Below, piece after piece: positions 56,717 through 64,000 of a DNA stretch of 64,000 nt. The stretch comes from Nonomuraea fuscirosea (GTDB lineage: Bacteria > Actinomycetota > Actinomycetes > Streptosporangiales > Streptosporangiaceae). Made by a program: the position numbers and the translations under genes. A model generated the notes under the pieces. It searched no databases. It saw only the letters and a program-made list of their open reading frames with translations, and was not told where the DNA came from. Where the stretch lies: NCBI RefSeq assembly GCF_003001935.1, contig NZ_PVNG01000022.1:1-64000 (forward strand), in the 5' to 3' direction. The first letter of the stretch is position 1. Each line of letters starts with the position of its first letter.

Positions 56717-56977
56717 TCAGCCCGCCTCTCCGTGTGCGCCCTTGTTCTTCTGTCGCTTCACCGCCAGCGTGATGTCGACCACCGTCGCGATCGCCAGCAG
56801 GACGGCGATCCCCGCCAGTACCCATGCTTGGGCGATGATGCCGAGCACCGTGAACGCGAACAGGAAGACCAGGAGGAACGAGCCCACCCTGATGTGCACC
56901 ACGTCGCGCGGAGTGGCGGGCACCATGGCATGACCTCGCCGATCCCGCTGCTCGTGCCACTCTCCGTTATCAGACAT
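56717..56977 (-). CDS. Small two-helix membrane protein, function unknown
   Basis: 86 residues from ATG 56977 with GTGAGG upstream. The sequence is charged at both ends; two hydrophobic segments (FLLVFLFAFTVLGIIAQ and VLAGIAVLLAIATVVDITLAV) occupy about 35-75. I do not assign a family. It is the first gene of an operon with the SDR and is divergent from topoisomerase IB. Confidence 0.78.
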   Translation of the reverse strand: MSDNGEWHEQRDRRGHAMVPATPRDVVHIRVGSFLLVFLFAFTVLGIIAQAWVLAGIAVLLAIATVVDITLAVKRQKNKGAHGEAG

Positions 56978-56987
56978 GTGCCTCACC

Positions 56988-57011
56988 TGCCCGTACCGTT
57001 TGCCGCCTAAC
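56988..57011 (-). promoter_or_regulatory. Stress-sigma-like promoter, leftward (GTTA-N15-GGGCA)
   Basis: GTTA (57011-57008) and GGGCA (56992-56988), 15 bases apart, face the gene starting at 56977. It overlaps the rightward promoter for topoisomerase IB. Confidence 0.55.
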
Positions 57012-57021
57012 GTCCGGGGTA
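56998..57021 (+). promoter_or_regulatory. Stress-sigma-like promoter, rightward (GTTT-N15-GGGTA)
   Basis: GTTT (56998-57001) and GGGTA (57017-57021), 15 bases apart, lie just before the GTG at 57032. The resulting transcript would be nearly leaderless. Confidence 0.6.
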
Positions 57022-57031
57022 GCCGCCTCCC

Positions 57032-58075
57032 GTGCCTGATCGTGATCCTCGTATGGAGTCGTCCCCCGGGCCGGAGCTGCGCCCGAGCGACCAGAACGAG
57101 CCGGGGATCGTCCGCCGGCGGCGCGGCCGGGGGTTCAGCTATCTCGGCCCCGACGGCGCGCCGGTGCGCGACCCGGACACGCTGGCCCGGATCAAGGCGC
57201 TGGCCATCCCGCCGGCCTGGCAGGACGTGTGGATCTGCGGCTCGCCCGACGGCCATCTGCAGGCCGTGGGGACGGACGCGGCGGGCCGGCGGCAGTACCG
57301 CTACCACGACGTGTGGCGTGAGCAGCAGGACCGGGTCAAGTTCGACCGGGTGCTGGACGTCGCCGAGCGGCTGCCCGCGTTCAGGAAGGCCGTGGACGAC
57401 CAGCTGGAGGGGCGCGGGCTGACCAGGCAGCGGGTCCTGGCCGCCGCGGCCAGGCTGCTCGACATCGGCTTCTTCCGCATCGGCGGGGAGAGTTACGACA
57501 CCTACGGGCTGGCCACGCTGCGGATGGAGCACATCACCTGCTCCAGCGGCATCATCGTCTGCTCCTACCAGGCCAAGGGCGACATCGCGCGCGAGGTCGA
57601 GGTGGCCGACCCGGCGGCGTGCAAGGTGCTCAGGGCGCTCAAGGGCCTCGGCGTGCAGGGCGAGCTGCTGCGTTACCGGCACTCCGGCGGCTGGAGCGAC
57701 ATCAGGAGCGAGGACATCAACGAGTACCTGCGCGAGATCATCGGCTACGAGGTCACCGCGAAGGACTTCCGCACCTGGCACGCCACCGTGCTCGCGGCCG
57801 TCGGGCTGGCGGTGTCGCGGCCGGCCAGGACTCACGGCCGCACCGGCAAGCAGCGCGCGGTGACCCGGGTGATGCGCGAGGTCGCCGAGTACCTGGGCAA
57901 CACGCCGACCGTGGCCAGGGCGTCGTACGTGGACCCGCGCGTCGTGGAGGCCTACGACCGGGACAGGACCATCGCCGCGGCGCTGACCGAGCTGGGCGCG
58001 GACGCCGACTTCGGGCAGCTGGCCACGGCGGGCCGGGTGGAACAGGCAACTATTGAGCTGATTCGTGCCGTTTGA
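57032..58075 (+). CDS. DNA topoisomerase IB
   Basis: 347 residues from GTG 57032 (ATG 57053 possible). The active-site Tyr is Tyr299 in RASYVDP, and the catalytic Arg/Lys/His positions are represented in RIGGESY (149-155), AKG (181-183) and FRTWHAT (246-252). The family nicks and religates one DNA strand through a 3'-phosphotyrosine to relax supercoils. Its bacterial members are accessory enzymes. Its stress-type promoter suggests a role under adverse conditions. Confidence 0.92.
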   Translation: MPDRDPRMESSPGPELRPSDQNEPGIVRRRRGRGFSYLGPDGAPVRDPDTLARIKALAIPPAWQDVWICGSPDGHLQAVGTDAAGRRQYRYHDVWREQQDRVKFDRVLDVAERLPAFRKAVDDQLEGRGLTRQRVLAAAARLLDIGFFRIGGESYDTYGLATLRMEHITCSSGIIVCSYQAKGDIAREVEVADPAACKVLRALKGLGVQGELLRYRHSGGWSDIRSEDINEYLREIIGYEVTAKDFRTWHATVLAAVGLAVSRPARTHGRTGKQRAVTRVMREVAEYLGNTPTVARASYVDPRVVEAYDRDRTIAAALTELGADADFGQLATAGRVEQATIELIRAV

Positions 58076-58093
58076 GGGGTTCTAACCCGGGCA
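58070..58093 (+). promoter_or_regulatory. Stress-sigma-like promoter of BON gene (GTTT-N15-GGGCA)
   Basis: GTTT (58070-58073) and GGGCA (58089-58093) have a 15-base spacer and overlap the topoisomerase stop codon. The ATG at 58121 follows 28 bases later. Confidence 0.55.
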
Positions 58094-58120
58094 TGCGGCG
58101 ACAGAAGAGGGAGGCTTGCG

Positions 58121-58369
58121 ATGGAAGCTCCGCAGTACGTCGCGGCCCGCGTCCAGCAGGCGCTGGCCGAGGACGGACGGACGCACGAGCTCGGAATTCG
58201 CGTCGACATCAGAGGTGACCAGCTGTTCCTGCGCGGCCAGGTGAGCGGGACGGAGCAGCGCGAACGGCTCGGACAGGTGGCGCACGAGGCCGCGCCCGAG
58301 CTCCATGTGCACAACGAGATCAACGTCGTGGAGGCGACCGCGCCGGGGGAGGATGAACATCTTGACTGA
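58121..58369 (+). CDS. Small BON-domain-like protein
   Basis: 82 residues from ATG 58121, preceded by AGAGGGAGG. The alternating pattern VDIRGDQLFLRGQVSGTEQRERLGQVA is typical of a BON domain, with an acidic tail. BON proteins bind phospholipid or potassium, usually under osmotic stress. No signal peptide is present, so it should be cytoplasmic. Its end overlaps the phosphoesterase gene. Confidence 0.78.
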   Translation: MEAPQYVAARVQQALAEDGRTHELGIRVDIRGDQLFLRGQVSGTEQRERLGQVAHEAAPELHVHNEINVVEATAPGEDEHLD

Positions 58370-59108
58370 CCTGCGCATAGCCGCGGTGGGGGACATCCAC
58401 CTGGGCGAAGACGTCAGAGGCCGCTACCGCAAGAAACTCGACGGCATCGAGGACCGCGCGGACGTGTTCATGCTGGCGGGCGACCTGACCAGGCACGGCA
58501 CGCTGGAGGAGGGCAGGCTGGTGGCCGACGAGCTGCGCGGCCTGCCGATCCCCACCGTCGCGGTGCTCGGCAACCACGACTACCACTCGGACCTCCAGTA
58601 CGAGATCGCCGCCGAACTGCGCGACGCCGGCGTCATCGTCCTGGACGACGACGGCGTGGTGATCCAGTGCGGCGACAAGAAGCTGGGCGTGGTCGGCGGG
58701 AAGGGCTTCGGCGGCGGGTTCGCCGGCAAGTGCGCCAGTGAGTTCGGCGAGCGCGAGATCAAGAACTTCGTCTCCCACACGCGCCAGATCGCCGAGAAGT
58801 GGAAGGTGGCGCTCAAGGAGATCGTGGCCGACGAGCGGGTGGTGCTCTCCCACTACTCCCCGACCAAGGAGACGCTGGAGGGGGAGCCGCACGAGATCTA
58901 CCCCTTCCTCGGCAGCTACCTGCTGGCCGAGGCGGTCGACACGGCGGGCGCCGACCTGATCCTGCACGGGCACGCGCACAAGGGCAGCGAGAAGGGCATG
59001 ACGCCGGGTGGCATCAGGGTGCGCAACGTGGCGCTGCCGGTGCTGAACCGGGCCTACGCCGTCTACTGCCTCGACTGCGAGAACGGCTTCGCCGCCGAAG
59101 GCGGCTGA
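58353..59108 (+). CDS. Metallophosphoesterase
   Basis: 251 residues from ATG 58353; TTG 58362 is better spaced from GGGGGAGG and would shorten it by three. The two-metal motifs are complete: GDIHLGED, AGDLTRHG, LGNHDYHSDL, LSHYSP and LHGHAHKG. The substrate may be a phosphodiester, cyclic nucleotide or phosphoprotein. The 17-base overlap with the BON gene indicates coupling. Terminators at 59124-59241 follow. Confidence 0.88.
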   Translation: MNILTDLRIAAVGDIHLGEDVRGRYRKKLDGIEDRADVFMLAGDLTRHGTLEEGRLVADELRGLPIPTVAVLGNHDYHSDLQYEIAAELRDAGVIVLDDDGVVIQCGDKKLGVVGGKGFGGGFAGKCASEFGEREIKNFVSHTRQIAEKWKVALKEIVADERVVLSHYSPTKETLEGEPHEIYPFLGSYLLAEAVDTAGADLILHGHAHKGSEKGMTPGGIRVRNVALPVLNRAYAVYCLDCENGFAAEGG

Positions 59109-59123
59109 ACGGCGCGGACACCG

Positions 59124-59163
59124 AAGCGCACAGGCTCCTCGGAAATGAGGAGCCTGTGCGCTT
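59124..59163. terminator. Strong terminator after phosphoesterase gene
   Basis: AAGCGCACAGGCTCCTC (59124-59140) and GAGGAGCCTGTGCGCTT (59147-59163) form a perfect 17-bp stem, followed by a T run. Confidence 0.92.
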
Positions 59164-59191
59164 TTCCGGGTGCTTTTCCGGGTGCTTTTCC
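59160..59191 (+). repeat. 2.7 tandem copies of a 12-bp unit in terminator tail
   Basis: GCTTTTCCGGGT occurs at 59160-59171 and 59172-59183, and incompletely from 59184. It duplicates the T-rich tail of the terminator. Confidence 0.7.
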
Positions 59192-59204
59192 GACGGGCAT
59201 GAGA

Positions 59205-59241
59205 GACCGCTGGGCCGTTCTCGGAGATCGGCCCAGCGGTC
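59205..59241. terminator. Second hairpin, probably terminator of GPGG gene
   Basis: GACCGCTGGGCC (59205-59216) and GGCCCAGCGGTC (59230-59241) pair perfectly around 13 bases, 33 bases after the GPGG gene's stop on the minus strand. Confidence 0.75.
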
Positions 59242-59273
59242 GGGGACGGGTGGGCGGCCGGTGACGGGCGCCC

Positions 59274-59423
59274 CTAGACATTGAAGATGCTGACCCCACC
59301 AGGCCCGACCAGGAAACCGATCACGATGAGGACGATCCCCCAGAGCAGGTCGCGCCGGGCCAGGATCACGTAGATCCCGGAGATGACGAGAATGACGGCG
59401 ATGATCCAGAGCAAAGTAGCCAT
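59274..59423 (-). CDS. GPGG-motif small membrane protein
   Basis: 49 residues from ATG 59423 to TAG at 59274-59276. Two hydrophobic helices (LLWIIAVILVISGIYVIL and LLWGIVLIVIGFLV) flank a basic ARRD turn, and the C-terminus is GPGGVSIFNV, the GPGG signature of a family of tiny actinobacterial membrane proteins. A promoter-like GTTA-N15-GGGCA lies upstream. The function is unknown; a role in membrane stress is plausible. Confidence 0.88.
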   Translation of the reverse strand: MATLLWIIAVILVISGIYVILARRDLLWGIVLIVIGFLVGPGGVSIFNV

Positions 59424-59433
59424 GCGCACCAAC

Positions 59434-59457
59434 TGCCCTCAGCGGTCACCCCTTAAC
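59434..59457 (-). promoter_or_regulatory. Stress-sigma-like promoter of GPGG gene (GTTA-N15-GGGCA)
   Basis: On the minus strand GTTA (59457-59454) and GGGCA (59438-59434) have a 15-base spacer, 11 bases before the ATG at 59423. The predicted transcript is short-leader or leaderless. Confidence 0.55.
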
Positions 59458-59502
59458 GTCTTTTCCTTCCGGTAAGAGGAAGAAGATCTTCTCGTCCGTT
59501 CG

Positions 59503-59991
59503 TCACTCGCCGGCCGACTTCATCAGTTTCGCGTAACCCAGCTGCAGCCAGTCGGAGATCGCGACCGCGGTCATGGTCGCGCCCACGAGCCTGGTCGCCT
59601 TGGGGGCGAGCACCAGGCCCGCCGCGTACCCGGTGGCCACCCACTGGGCCAGGCAGAACGGGCAGGCGAGCAGCTCGCCGATGGCGCCCTTGGGCTTCTC
59701 CTGGAGCTCGGAGGGGCCGCCCTGGCCCTCGTACTCGGTGAAGGGGGCGCGCAGCGGGCTGGTGACGGGGTCCTTGGCCAGGCGCCGCGACACCTTGTGC
59801 GTGCACGCCGCCATGAGCACGAGGTCCATGACCCCGACGTGGTCGGGCGCGCGGCGGCCGGCCAGCAGCGCCGCCGCGGCGGCCATCGCCACCGTGCCGC
59901 CGTACGCGCTGAGCAGCCCGAGATAGCCGCGGAGCGGGCGATCGTGCTCTCCCTCGTACGCGCGCTCCGTCTTTTCCAGTATTTCGGTCAT
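59503..59991 (-). CDS. DUF1360-family membrane protein
   Basis: 162 residues from ATG 59991. DUF1360 features are the cytoplasmic/charged middle (KVSRRLAKDPVTSPLRAPFTEYEG in part) and the CPFCLAQWVATGYAAG segment containing a CxxC-like pair. Several membrane segments are predicted. These proteins are typical of general-stress regulons in bacteria, and a matching promoter is seen upstream (60004-60027). Their activity is unknown. Confidence 0.88.
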   Translation of the reverse strand: MTEILEKTERAYEGEHDRPLRGYLGLLSAYGGTVAMAAAAALLAGRRAPDHVGVMDLVLMAACTHKVSRRLAKDPVTSPLRAPFTEYEGQGGPSELQEKPKGAIGELLACPFCLAQWVATGYAAGLVLAPKATRLVGATMTAVAISDWLQLGYAKLMKSAGE

Positions 59992-60003
59992 ACGCCCTGG
60001 CGC

Positions 60004-60027
60004 TACCCGGAAGCCTTACCCTCCAAC
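60004..60027 (-). promoter_or_regulatory. Stress-sigma-like promoter, leftward (GTTG-N15-GGGTA)
   Basis: GTTG (60027-60024) and GGGTA (60008-60004) face the DUF1360 gene at 59991. Its -35 abuts the -35 of the rightward promoter (60028). Confidence 0.5.
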
Positions 60028-60051
60028 GTCTAGCCGCCGATGGGCTGGGTA
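60028..60051 (+). promoter_or_regulatory. Stress-sigma-like promoter, rightward (GTCT-N15-GGGTA)
   Basis: GTCT (60028-60031) and GGGTA (60047-60051) are 15 bases apart and 11 bases before the ATG at 60062, forming a back-to-back pair with the leftward promoter. Confidence 0.55.
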
Positions 60052-60061
60052 GCCCGGTCAC

Positions 60062-60658
60062 ATGAGCAGCCACGGTCACGCGGTCACCGACGCCATCCTG
60101 GACACGCTCAAGCGTGCCAGCTCTGGGCTGAAGGACGCCGGGGTGAAGTTCGCGCTGGCCGGCGGCTGCGCGGCCTACGCGCGTGGGGCGGCGCCCTCGC
60201 TGCACGACGTGGACTTCGTGCTGACCGAGCACGACGTGCCCGCCGCGCTGGAGGCGCTGCGCGGGCTGGGCTTCCAGACGGCCAAGCCACCGGAGGACTG
60301 GCTGGTCAAGGCCTACGACGAGGGCCGCCTGGTCGACCTCATCTTCCGGGTGTCCGACCTGCCGATCACCGACGAGCTGCTCGACCGGGCCGAGCCGCTG
60401 AAGGCGTCGGCGGTGATCGTGCCGGTGCTGGAGGCCACCGACCTGGTCATCTCGTGGCTGCTGCCGCTGTCGGAGCACGCCTGCGACTACGGCGCGCTGC
60501 TGGCCCAGGTGCGGGCGCTGCGCGAGCAGGTCGACTGGTCCCGGGTGGCCGCCGTGACGGCCAAGTCGCCGTACGCGGCCACGTTCATCACCCTGCTGGA
60601 ACGGCTGGGCGTGCTGGACGGCCCGGTGGTCGCCTCCGGCGACCCCACCTGGCCGTGA
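60062..60658 (+). CDS. Nucleotidyltransferase-fold protein
   Basis: 198 residues from ATG 60062. The fold of minimal nucleotidyltransferases is suggested by FALAGGCAAYARG (30-42) and the acidic pair in HDVDFVL (48-54), with helix-rich remainder. Members include toxin/antitoxin-type and resistance-type nucleotidyltransferases; no paired antitoxin gene is seen. The likely function is modification of a small molecule or RNA. It may be leaderless, since no ribosome-binding site is visible. Confidence 0.72.
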   Translation: MSSHGHAVTDAILDTLKRASSGLKDAGVKFALAGGCAAYARGAAPSLHDVDFVLTEHDVPAALEALRGLGFQTAKPPEDWLVKAYDEGRLVDLIFRVSDLPITDELLDRAEPLKASAVIVPVLEATDLVISWLLPLSEHACDYGALLAQVRALREQVDWSRVAAVTAKSPYAATFITLLERLGVLDGPVVASGDPTWP

Positions 60659-60664
60659 GCGCGC

Positions 60665-62866
60665 TCAGCCCCTGCGGGTGGCGGCGGTGACGCGCTTGAG
60701 GATGCGGTCCCACTCGGTGCCGAACGGGTTGTCCTGGACCAGGTAGGTCCACGTCGCCGTCGGCCGCCCCAGATCGGGCTCCGGCGCCTCGAACGACTCC
60801 AGCGAACGCCGCTCCACCTCGGCGAGCAGTGACTTGTACTCTTTGACCGCCTCGCGGTGGAACTCGTCGATCGGGCTCATCCGGCCCAGCGCCCGCAGGT
60901 GGATGCCCTCGCGCAGGTCGGTCAGGAACGCCAGGTGCTCGGTCCAGCAGCGGTCGATGGCGTGCAGCACGATCTGGCGGGCCGTCTCGTTTCTGGTGTC
61001 CTCAGGCAGCTCCGCCCAGCGCTCGGGATCGGCCTCGGCCAGCGCCTTGGCGGCGGCGTCGCCGTGCAGCACCTTGTCGCGCCACTCCAGGATGAGCTCG
61101 CGCTGGTGCTCAAGCAGGCGCGTGTAGCGCCACGTGTTGCGGTGGATCTCCAGGTTGACGCCCTCGGCGACGCGCTGGGCGTGGCCGACGAGGTAGGCGC
61201 CGCGCCGGTGGCGGACCAGGCCGTCGGCGTCGGCGGCGGGCGGGCGCTCGTCGGGGACGAACTGGGTGATCAGGTCGTCCTTCATGCTGACGAAGAAGAC
61301 CGAGCCGCCCGGGTCGCCCTGGCGGCCCGCGCGCCCGCGGAGCTGGTCGTCCAGGCGGCTGCTGGCGTGCCGGCCCGAGCCGATCACGTAGAGGCCGCCC
61401 AGCTCGGCCACGCCGTCGCCGAGGCGGATGTCGGTGCCGCGCCCGGCCATCTGGGTCGAGACCGTGATGGCGTCGCGCTCGCCGGCCCTGGCGATGATCG
61501 CGGCCTCTTCGGCGTCGTTCTTGGCGTTGAGCACGACCGGCTCCAGGCCGCGCCGCTGCAGCAGCTTGGCCAGGTTCTCCGACTCGGCCACGTCGAGCGT
61601 GCCGATGAGGATCGGCCGGCCGCTCTCGTGCACGGACTGGATCTCCTCGACCAGCGCCGCGTCCTTGTCGGGCACGGCCGGGTAGACGCGGTCGGGCTCG
61701 TCGGTGCGCACGCACGGCCGGTTGGGCGGGATCACCGCGACCTTGAGCCCGTAGAACTCGCCGAGCTGCTCGCTGACCGCCACGGCGGTGCCCGTCATGC
61801 CGCAGATCTGCGGATAACGGCGGATCAGGCCCTGCACGGTGATCGAGTCGAGGATCTCGCCCTTCTGGCTCGGCGGCAGCGCCTCCTTGGCCTCCACGGC
61901 CGCCTGGAGGCCGTTGGGCCAGCGCTGCAGCAGCGCCACCCGGCCGCGCGAGGGGTTGATCAACTGCACCTTGCCGTCGCGCACGATGTAGTCGACGTCG
62001 CGGGCCAGCAGCGCGTGGGCGTGCAGGGCCAGGTTGAGCTCGATCAGCGTGCCGGGCTCGTGCTCGTCGTAGAGCTCGACGCCGAGCAGGTTCTCGACAC
62101 TGTCGGCGCCCTTGGGGGTGAGGTAGACGTTGCGGGCCTGCTCGTCGATCTCGTAGTGGTAGCCGCGGACGAGCTGGCGCACCAGCGCCGCCATCTCCGG
62201 CACCGCGCTGCCCGGATCGGCCGCGCCCGCCATGACCAGCGGCACCCGGGCCTCGTCCACGAGCACGGAGTCGGCCTCGTCGATCAGCGCCACCTCGGGC
62301 GCGGGCACGATGATCTCGCTCGCGTCGGTACGCAGCCGGTCGCGCAGCACGTCGAACCCGATCTCGCTGACCGGCCCGTACGTCACGTCCTTCGCGTACG
62401 CCGCGCGCCGCTCCTCGGGCGTGGAGTTCTGGTCGATCCAGCCCACGCTCACGCCGAGCGCCTCGTAGAACGGGCCCATCCACTCGGCGTCACGCCTGGC
62501 CAGGTAGTCGTTGACCGAGATGACGTGCACCCGCTTGCCCTGCAAGGCGTAGCCGGCCGCCGCCATGGCCCCCGACAGGGTCTTGCCCTCGCCGGTGGCC
62601 ATCTCGGCGACCTTGCCGTCGAGCAGGGCCAGCGTGCCGAGCAACTGCACGTCGTAGGGGCGCAGGCCGAGGGTGCGGTCGGCGGCCTCGCGCGCGACCG
62701 CGCAGAACTCGGCCAGATCGTCCATGCCGGGCGAGGGCAGCTCGTCGAGCTCGCCGACCCGGCCGGCGCGCGCGTGCGCCGCCTTCACGACCTTCTGGTA
62801 GGGCGTCAGAGGAACGCCTCCCGGCCGATCCAGAAGGTTCCTCAGTATTCCCTTGAACGAGGCCAC
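60665..62866 (-). CDS. secA2: Accessory preprotein translocase ATPase SecA2
   Basis: 733 residues from GTG 62866, with GGAGG 4-6 bases upstream; the longer frame to 62971 lacks a site. Walker A is MATGEGKT (Thr91-Thr96), the DEAD motif is IDEADSVLVDEAR (195 onwards), and RGRAGRQGDPG and TQMAGRGTDIRLG follow. It is shorter than housekeeping SecA (about 900 residues) and lacks the C-terminal zinc-binding tail, which identifies the accessory SecA2. It exports a subset of proteins with SecYEG. Its convergent neighbour is the nucleotidyltransferase gene. Confidence 0.92.
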   Translation of the reverse strand: MASFKGILRNLLDRPGGVPLTPYQKVVKAAHARAGRVGELDELPSPGMDDLAEFCAVAREAADRTLGLRPYDVQLLGTLALLDGKVAEMATGEGKTLSGAMAAAGYALQGKRVHVISVNDYLARRDAEWMGPFYEALGVSVGWIDQNSTPEERRAAYAKDVTYGPVSEIGFDVLRDRLRTDASEIIVPAPEVALIDEADSVLVDEARVPLVMAGAADPGSAVPEMAALVRQLVRGYHYEIDEQARNVYLTPKGADSVENLLGVELYDEHEPGTLIELNLALHAHALLARDVDYIVRDGKVQLINPSRGRVALLQRWPNGLQAAVEAKEALPPSQKGEILDSITVQGLIRRYPQICGMTGTAVAVSEQLGEFYGLKVAVIPPNRPCVRTDEPDRVYPAVPDKDAALVEEIQSVHESGRPILIGTLDVAESENLAKLLQRRGLEPVVLNAKNDAEEAAIIARAGERDAITVSTQMAGRGTDIRLGDGVAELGGLYVIGSGRHASSRLDDQLRGRAGRQGDPGGSVFFVSMKDDLITQFVPDERPPAADADGLVRHRRGAYLVGHAQRVAEGVNLEIHRNTWRYTRLLEHQRELILEWRDKVLHGDAAAKALAEADPERWAELPEDTRNETARQIVLHAIDRCWTEHLAFLTDLREGIHLRALGRMSPIDEFHREAVKEYKSLLAEVERRSLESFEAPEPDLGRPTATWTYLVQDNPFGTEWDRILKRVTAATRRG

Positions 62867-63019
62867 ACTTCCTCCAACGCGCGCTTCGCCGACACCGTTC
62901 CCTCGGCCGGCCCTGTGCCGGCTCCGCCGGCCTTCTGCCGTGTCAGGGGGAGCGGAGCGACGGTCCGGCAAGCGTCGCCGTACCGGACCTTAACTCATCC
63001 GGCCGCCTGCGCCGTCACA

Positions 63020-63889
63020 TCACGCCGCATCGGCCCGTGCGGCGAGTACGGTGACGGCGGCCAGCAGCAGGCAGCCGGCCCAGGCCGGCGCCGTGAGCCG
63101 TTCACCGAACAGCACGACCCCGAGCAGCGCCGCGCCCACCGCCTCGCCGAGCGAGATGATCGACACGGTGGTGGCCCGCAGGGCGGTCAGCGCGCGGAAG
63201 AACAGCCCGTACGCCAGCGCGGTCGGCACCGCGCCCAGATAGACCAGCAGCCAGGCCGAGGTCCAGCTCAGCTCGGGCACCACCCCTTCGGCCAGCGCGA
63301 ACGGCGCCAGGCAGACAGCGCCGACGACGAACCCGCCGATCGACACGGACTGGGGGTCGTCGTCGCGGTAGCGGCGGGAGAAGAGCGTCACCCCCGCGTA
63401 CCCGGCGGCCGAGCCCAGGGCGAAGGCGATGCCGAGCACGGAGGACGCGCGGGCCTGCAGCACGCTCTCGCCCGTGAGCAGGAGCAGCCCGGCCAGGGCG
63501 GCGGCCAGGGCGGCGAGCGCGACCCGGCCGAGGTGCTCGCGCAGCAGGAAACGGCTGCCCAGAGCGGTGAAGACCGGGGTGGCGCCCATGGTCACCACCG
63601 TCGCGAGCGCGACGCCGGTGTGCGCGATGGCGGCGAAGTACGCGGTCTGGTAGACGGCCATCCCGGCGCCGACGACCAGGACGCGCCAGGTGAGCAGCCC
63701 GCCCCGAGGCCGCCGGCGGGCCAGGGCGAGCAGGAAGGCGGCGCCGAGCAGGTAGCGCCAGAGTGACACGCCGACGGGGCCGAGGCCGCCCGTCTCGAAG
63801 AGCAGGACGCCGGCCGCGCCGCCGGTGCCCCAGGCGGTCGCGGCCACGGACACGTAAAGGGCGCCCCGCCGGGCGGAGACATGGGTCAT
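63020..63889 (-). CDS. EamA-family (DMT) transporter
   Basis: 289 residues from ATG 63889, with ten predicted membrane segments in two repeated halves, the layout of EamA/RhaT carriers. The pattern VSLWRYLLGAAFLLAL, VVTMGATPVFTALGS and AVPTALAYGLFFRAL is characteristic. Such carriers export amino acids or small metabolites. The gene is monocistronic, separated from SecA2 by 153 bases. Nothing else was identified in the last 111 bases of the window. Confidence 0.88.
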   Translation of the reverse strand: MTHVSARRGALYVSVAATAWGTGGAAGVLLFETGGLGPVGVSLWRYLLGAAFLLALARRRPRGGLLTWRVLVVGAGMAVYQTAYFAAIAHTGVALATVVTMGATPVFTALGSRFLLREHLGRVALAALAAALAGLLLLTGESVLQARASSVLGIAFALGSAAGYAGVTLFSRRYRDDDPQSVSIGGFVVGAVCLAPFALAEGVVPELSWTSAWLLVYLGAVPTALAYGLFFRALTALRATTVSIISLGEAVGAALLGVVLFGERLTAPAWAGCLLLAAVTVLAARADAA

Positions 63890-64000
63890 GACAGGGGTTC
63901 TCCGGATGGAGTGGTCGGAATGGGCCCGTATGCGGGCAGCGACCACCCCCGGATCCGTCAGACCCGGCGATATCTGGACAGGCCGCCCGCTAGAGGGCGG

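Noticed and set aside
60062..60658. Toxin-antitoxin pair (AbiEii-like)
   Set aside because: A nucleotidyltransferase fold is plausible, but no adjoining antitoxin-like gene exists; the next gene is secA2.

Overview
The window is GC-rich actinomycete chromosome with many GTG starts and stop/start overlaps. It encodes an actinobacterial accessory SecA2, GPGG-motif and DUF6458 small membrane proteins, an eukaryote-like Ser/Thr kinase and a WD40 pseudokinase. Together these suggest a Streptosporangiales-type organism such as Nonomuraea; the genus is an inference. No phage, transposon, CRISPR array or biosynthetic cluster was seen. I identify 64 protein genes, counting one cut off at the left edge, plus two possible minicistrons and one tRNA-Lys.

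Layout: 1-1303 is the 5' end of an ABC exporter gene. 1821-4937 is a CUT1 sugar ABC importer without its own ATPase, preceded by a perfect LacI-type operator. 4976-13755 (minus strand) is a SorC-regulated catabolic operon: XylF-like binding protein, ATPase, permease, two different FGGY kinases, a histidine phosphatase and a 2-hydroxyacid dehydrogenase. Its kinase/phosphatase junction is triplicated in tandem. 13829-18955 holds an ArsR/MFS divergent pair, a LacI regulator whose upstream operator matches the one at 1766, an MFS carrier and a FhuF-like protein. 18969-21593 is a cysteine dioxygenase/amidohydrolase pair facing a LacI regulator across three tandem operators. 21676-29933 is mixed: an ammonia-lyase homologue with an altered MIO motif, a holin-family membrane protein, ApbE and a flavoreductase-like protein, OsmC, nucleoside hydrolase, tRNA-Lys, nucleoside deaminase, DUF4429 and an HD hydrolase.

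29940-37246 is a FadR-type regulator divergent from a Dpp-type ABC operon in which the second permease is fused to the first ATPase, ending in a DapA-family aldolase. 37315-43118 holds catalase, BlaI, hemerythrin, an IclR/2-keto-3-deoxygluconate kinase operon and an AlkZ-like winged-helix protein. 43586-52987 holds a second 2-hydroxyacid dehydrogenase, a Ser/Thr kinase, DUF418, a 1337-residue pseudokinase/WD40 protein, a GNAT and a shikimate-kinase-like protein. 53026-63889 is a run of stress-type genes (DUF6458, ChaB, transketolase, SDR, topoisomerase IB, BON, phosphoesterase, GPGG, DUF1360, nucleotidyltransferase), then SecA2 and an EamA carrier.

The strongest unifying signal is promoter-level. 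Ten start regions in 23.6-60 kb carry GNTN-N14/15-GG(G/A)NA elements resembling general-stress sigma-factor promoters, including two divergent pairs. This would place catalase, transketolase, topoisomerase IB and the small membrane proteins in one regulon. Other candidates for follow-up are the ammonia-lyase homologue lacking Ala-Ser-Gly, the pseudokinase-STAND-WD40 fusion, and the two-kinase pentose/polyol operon with its triplicated junction.
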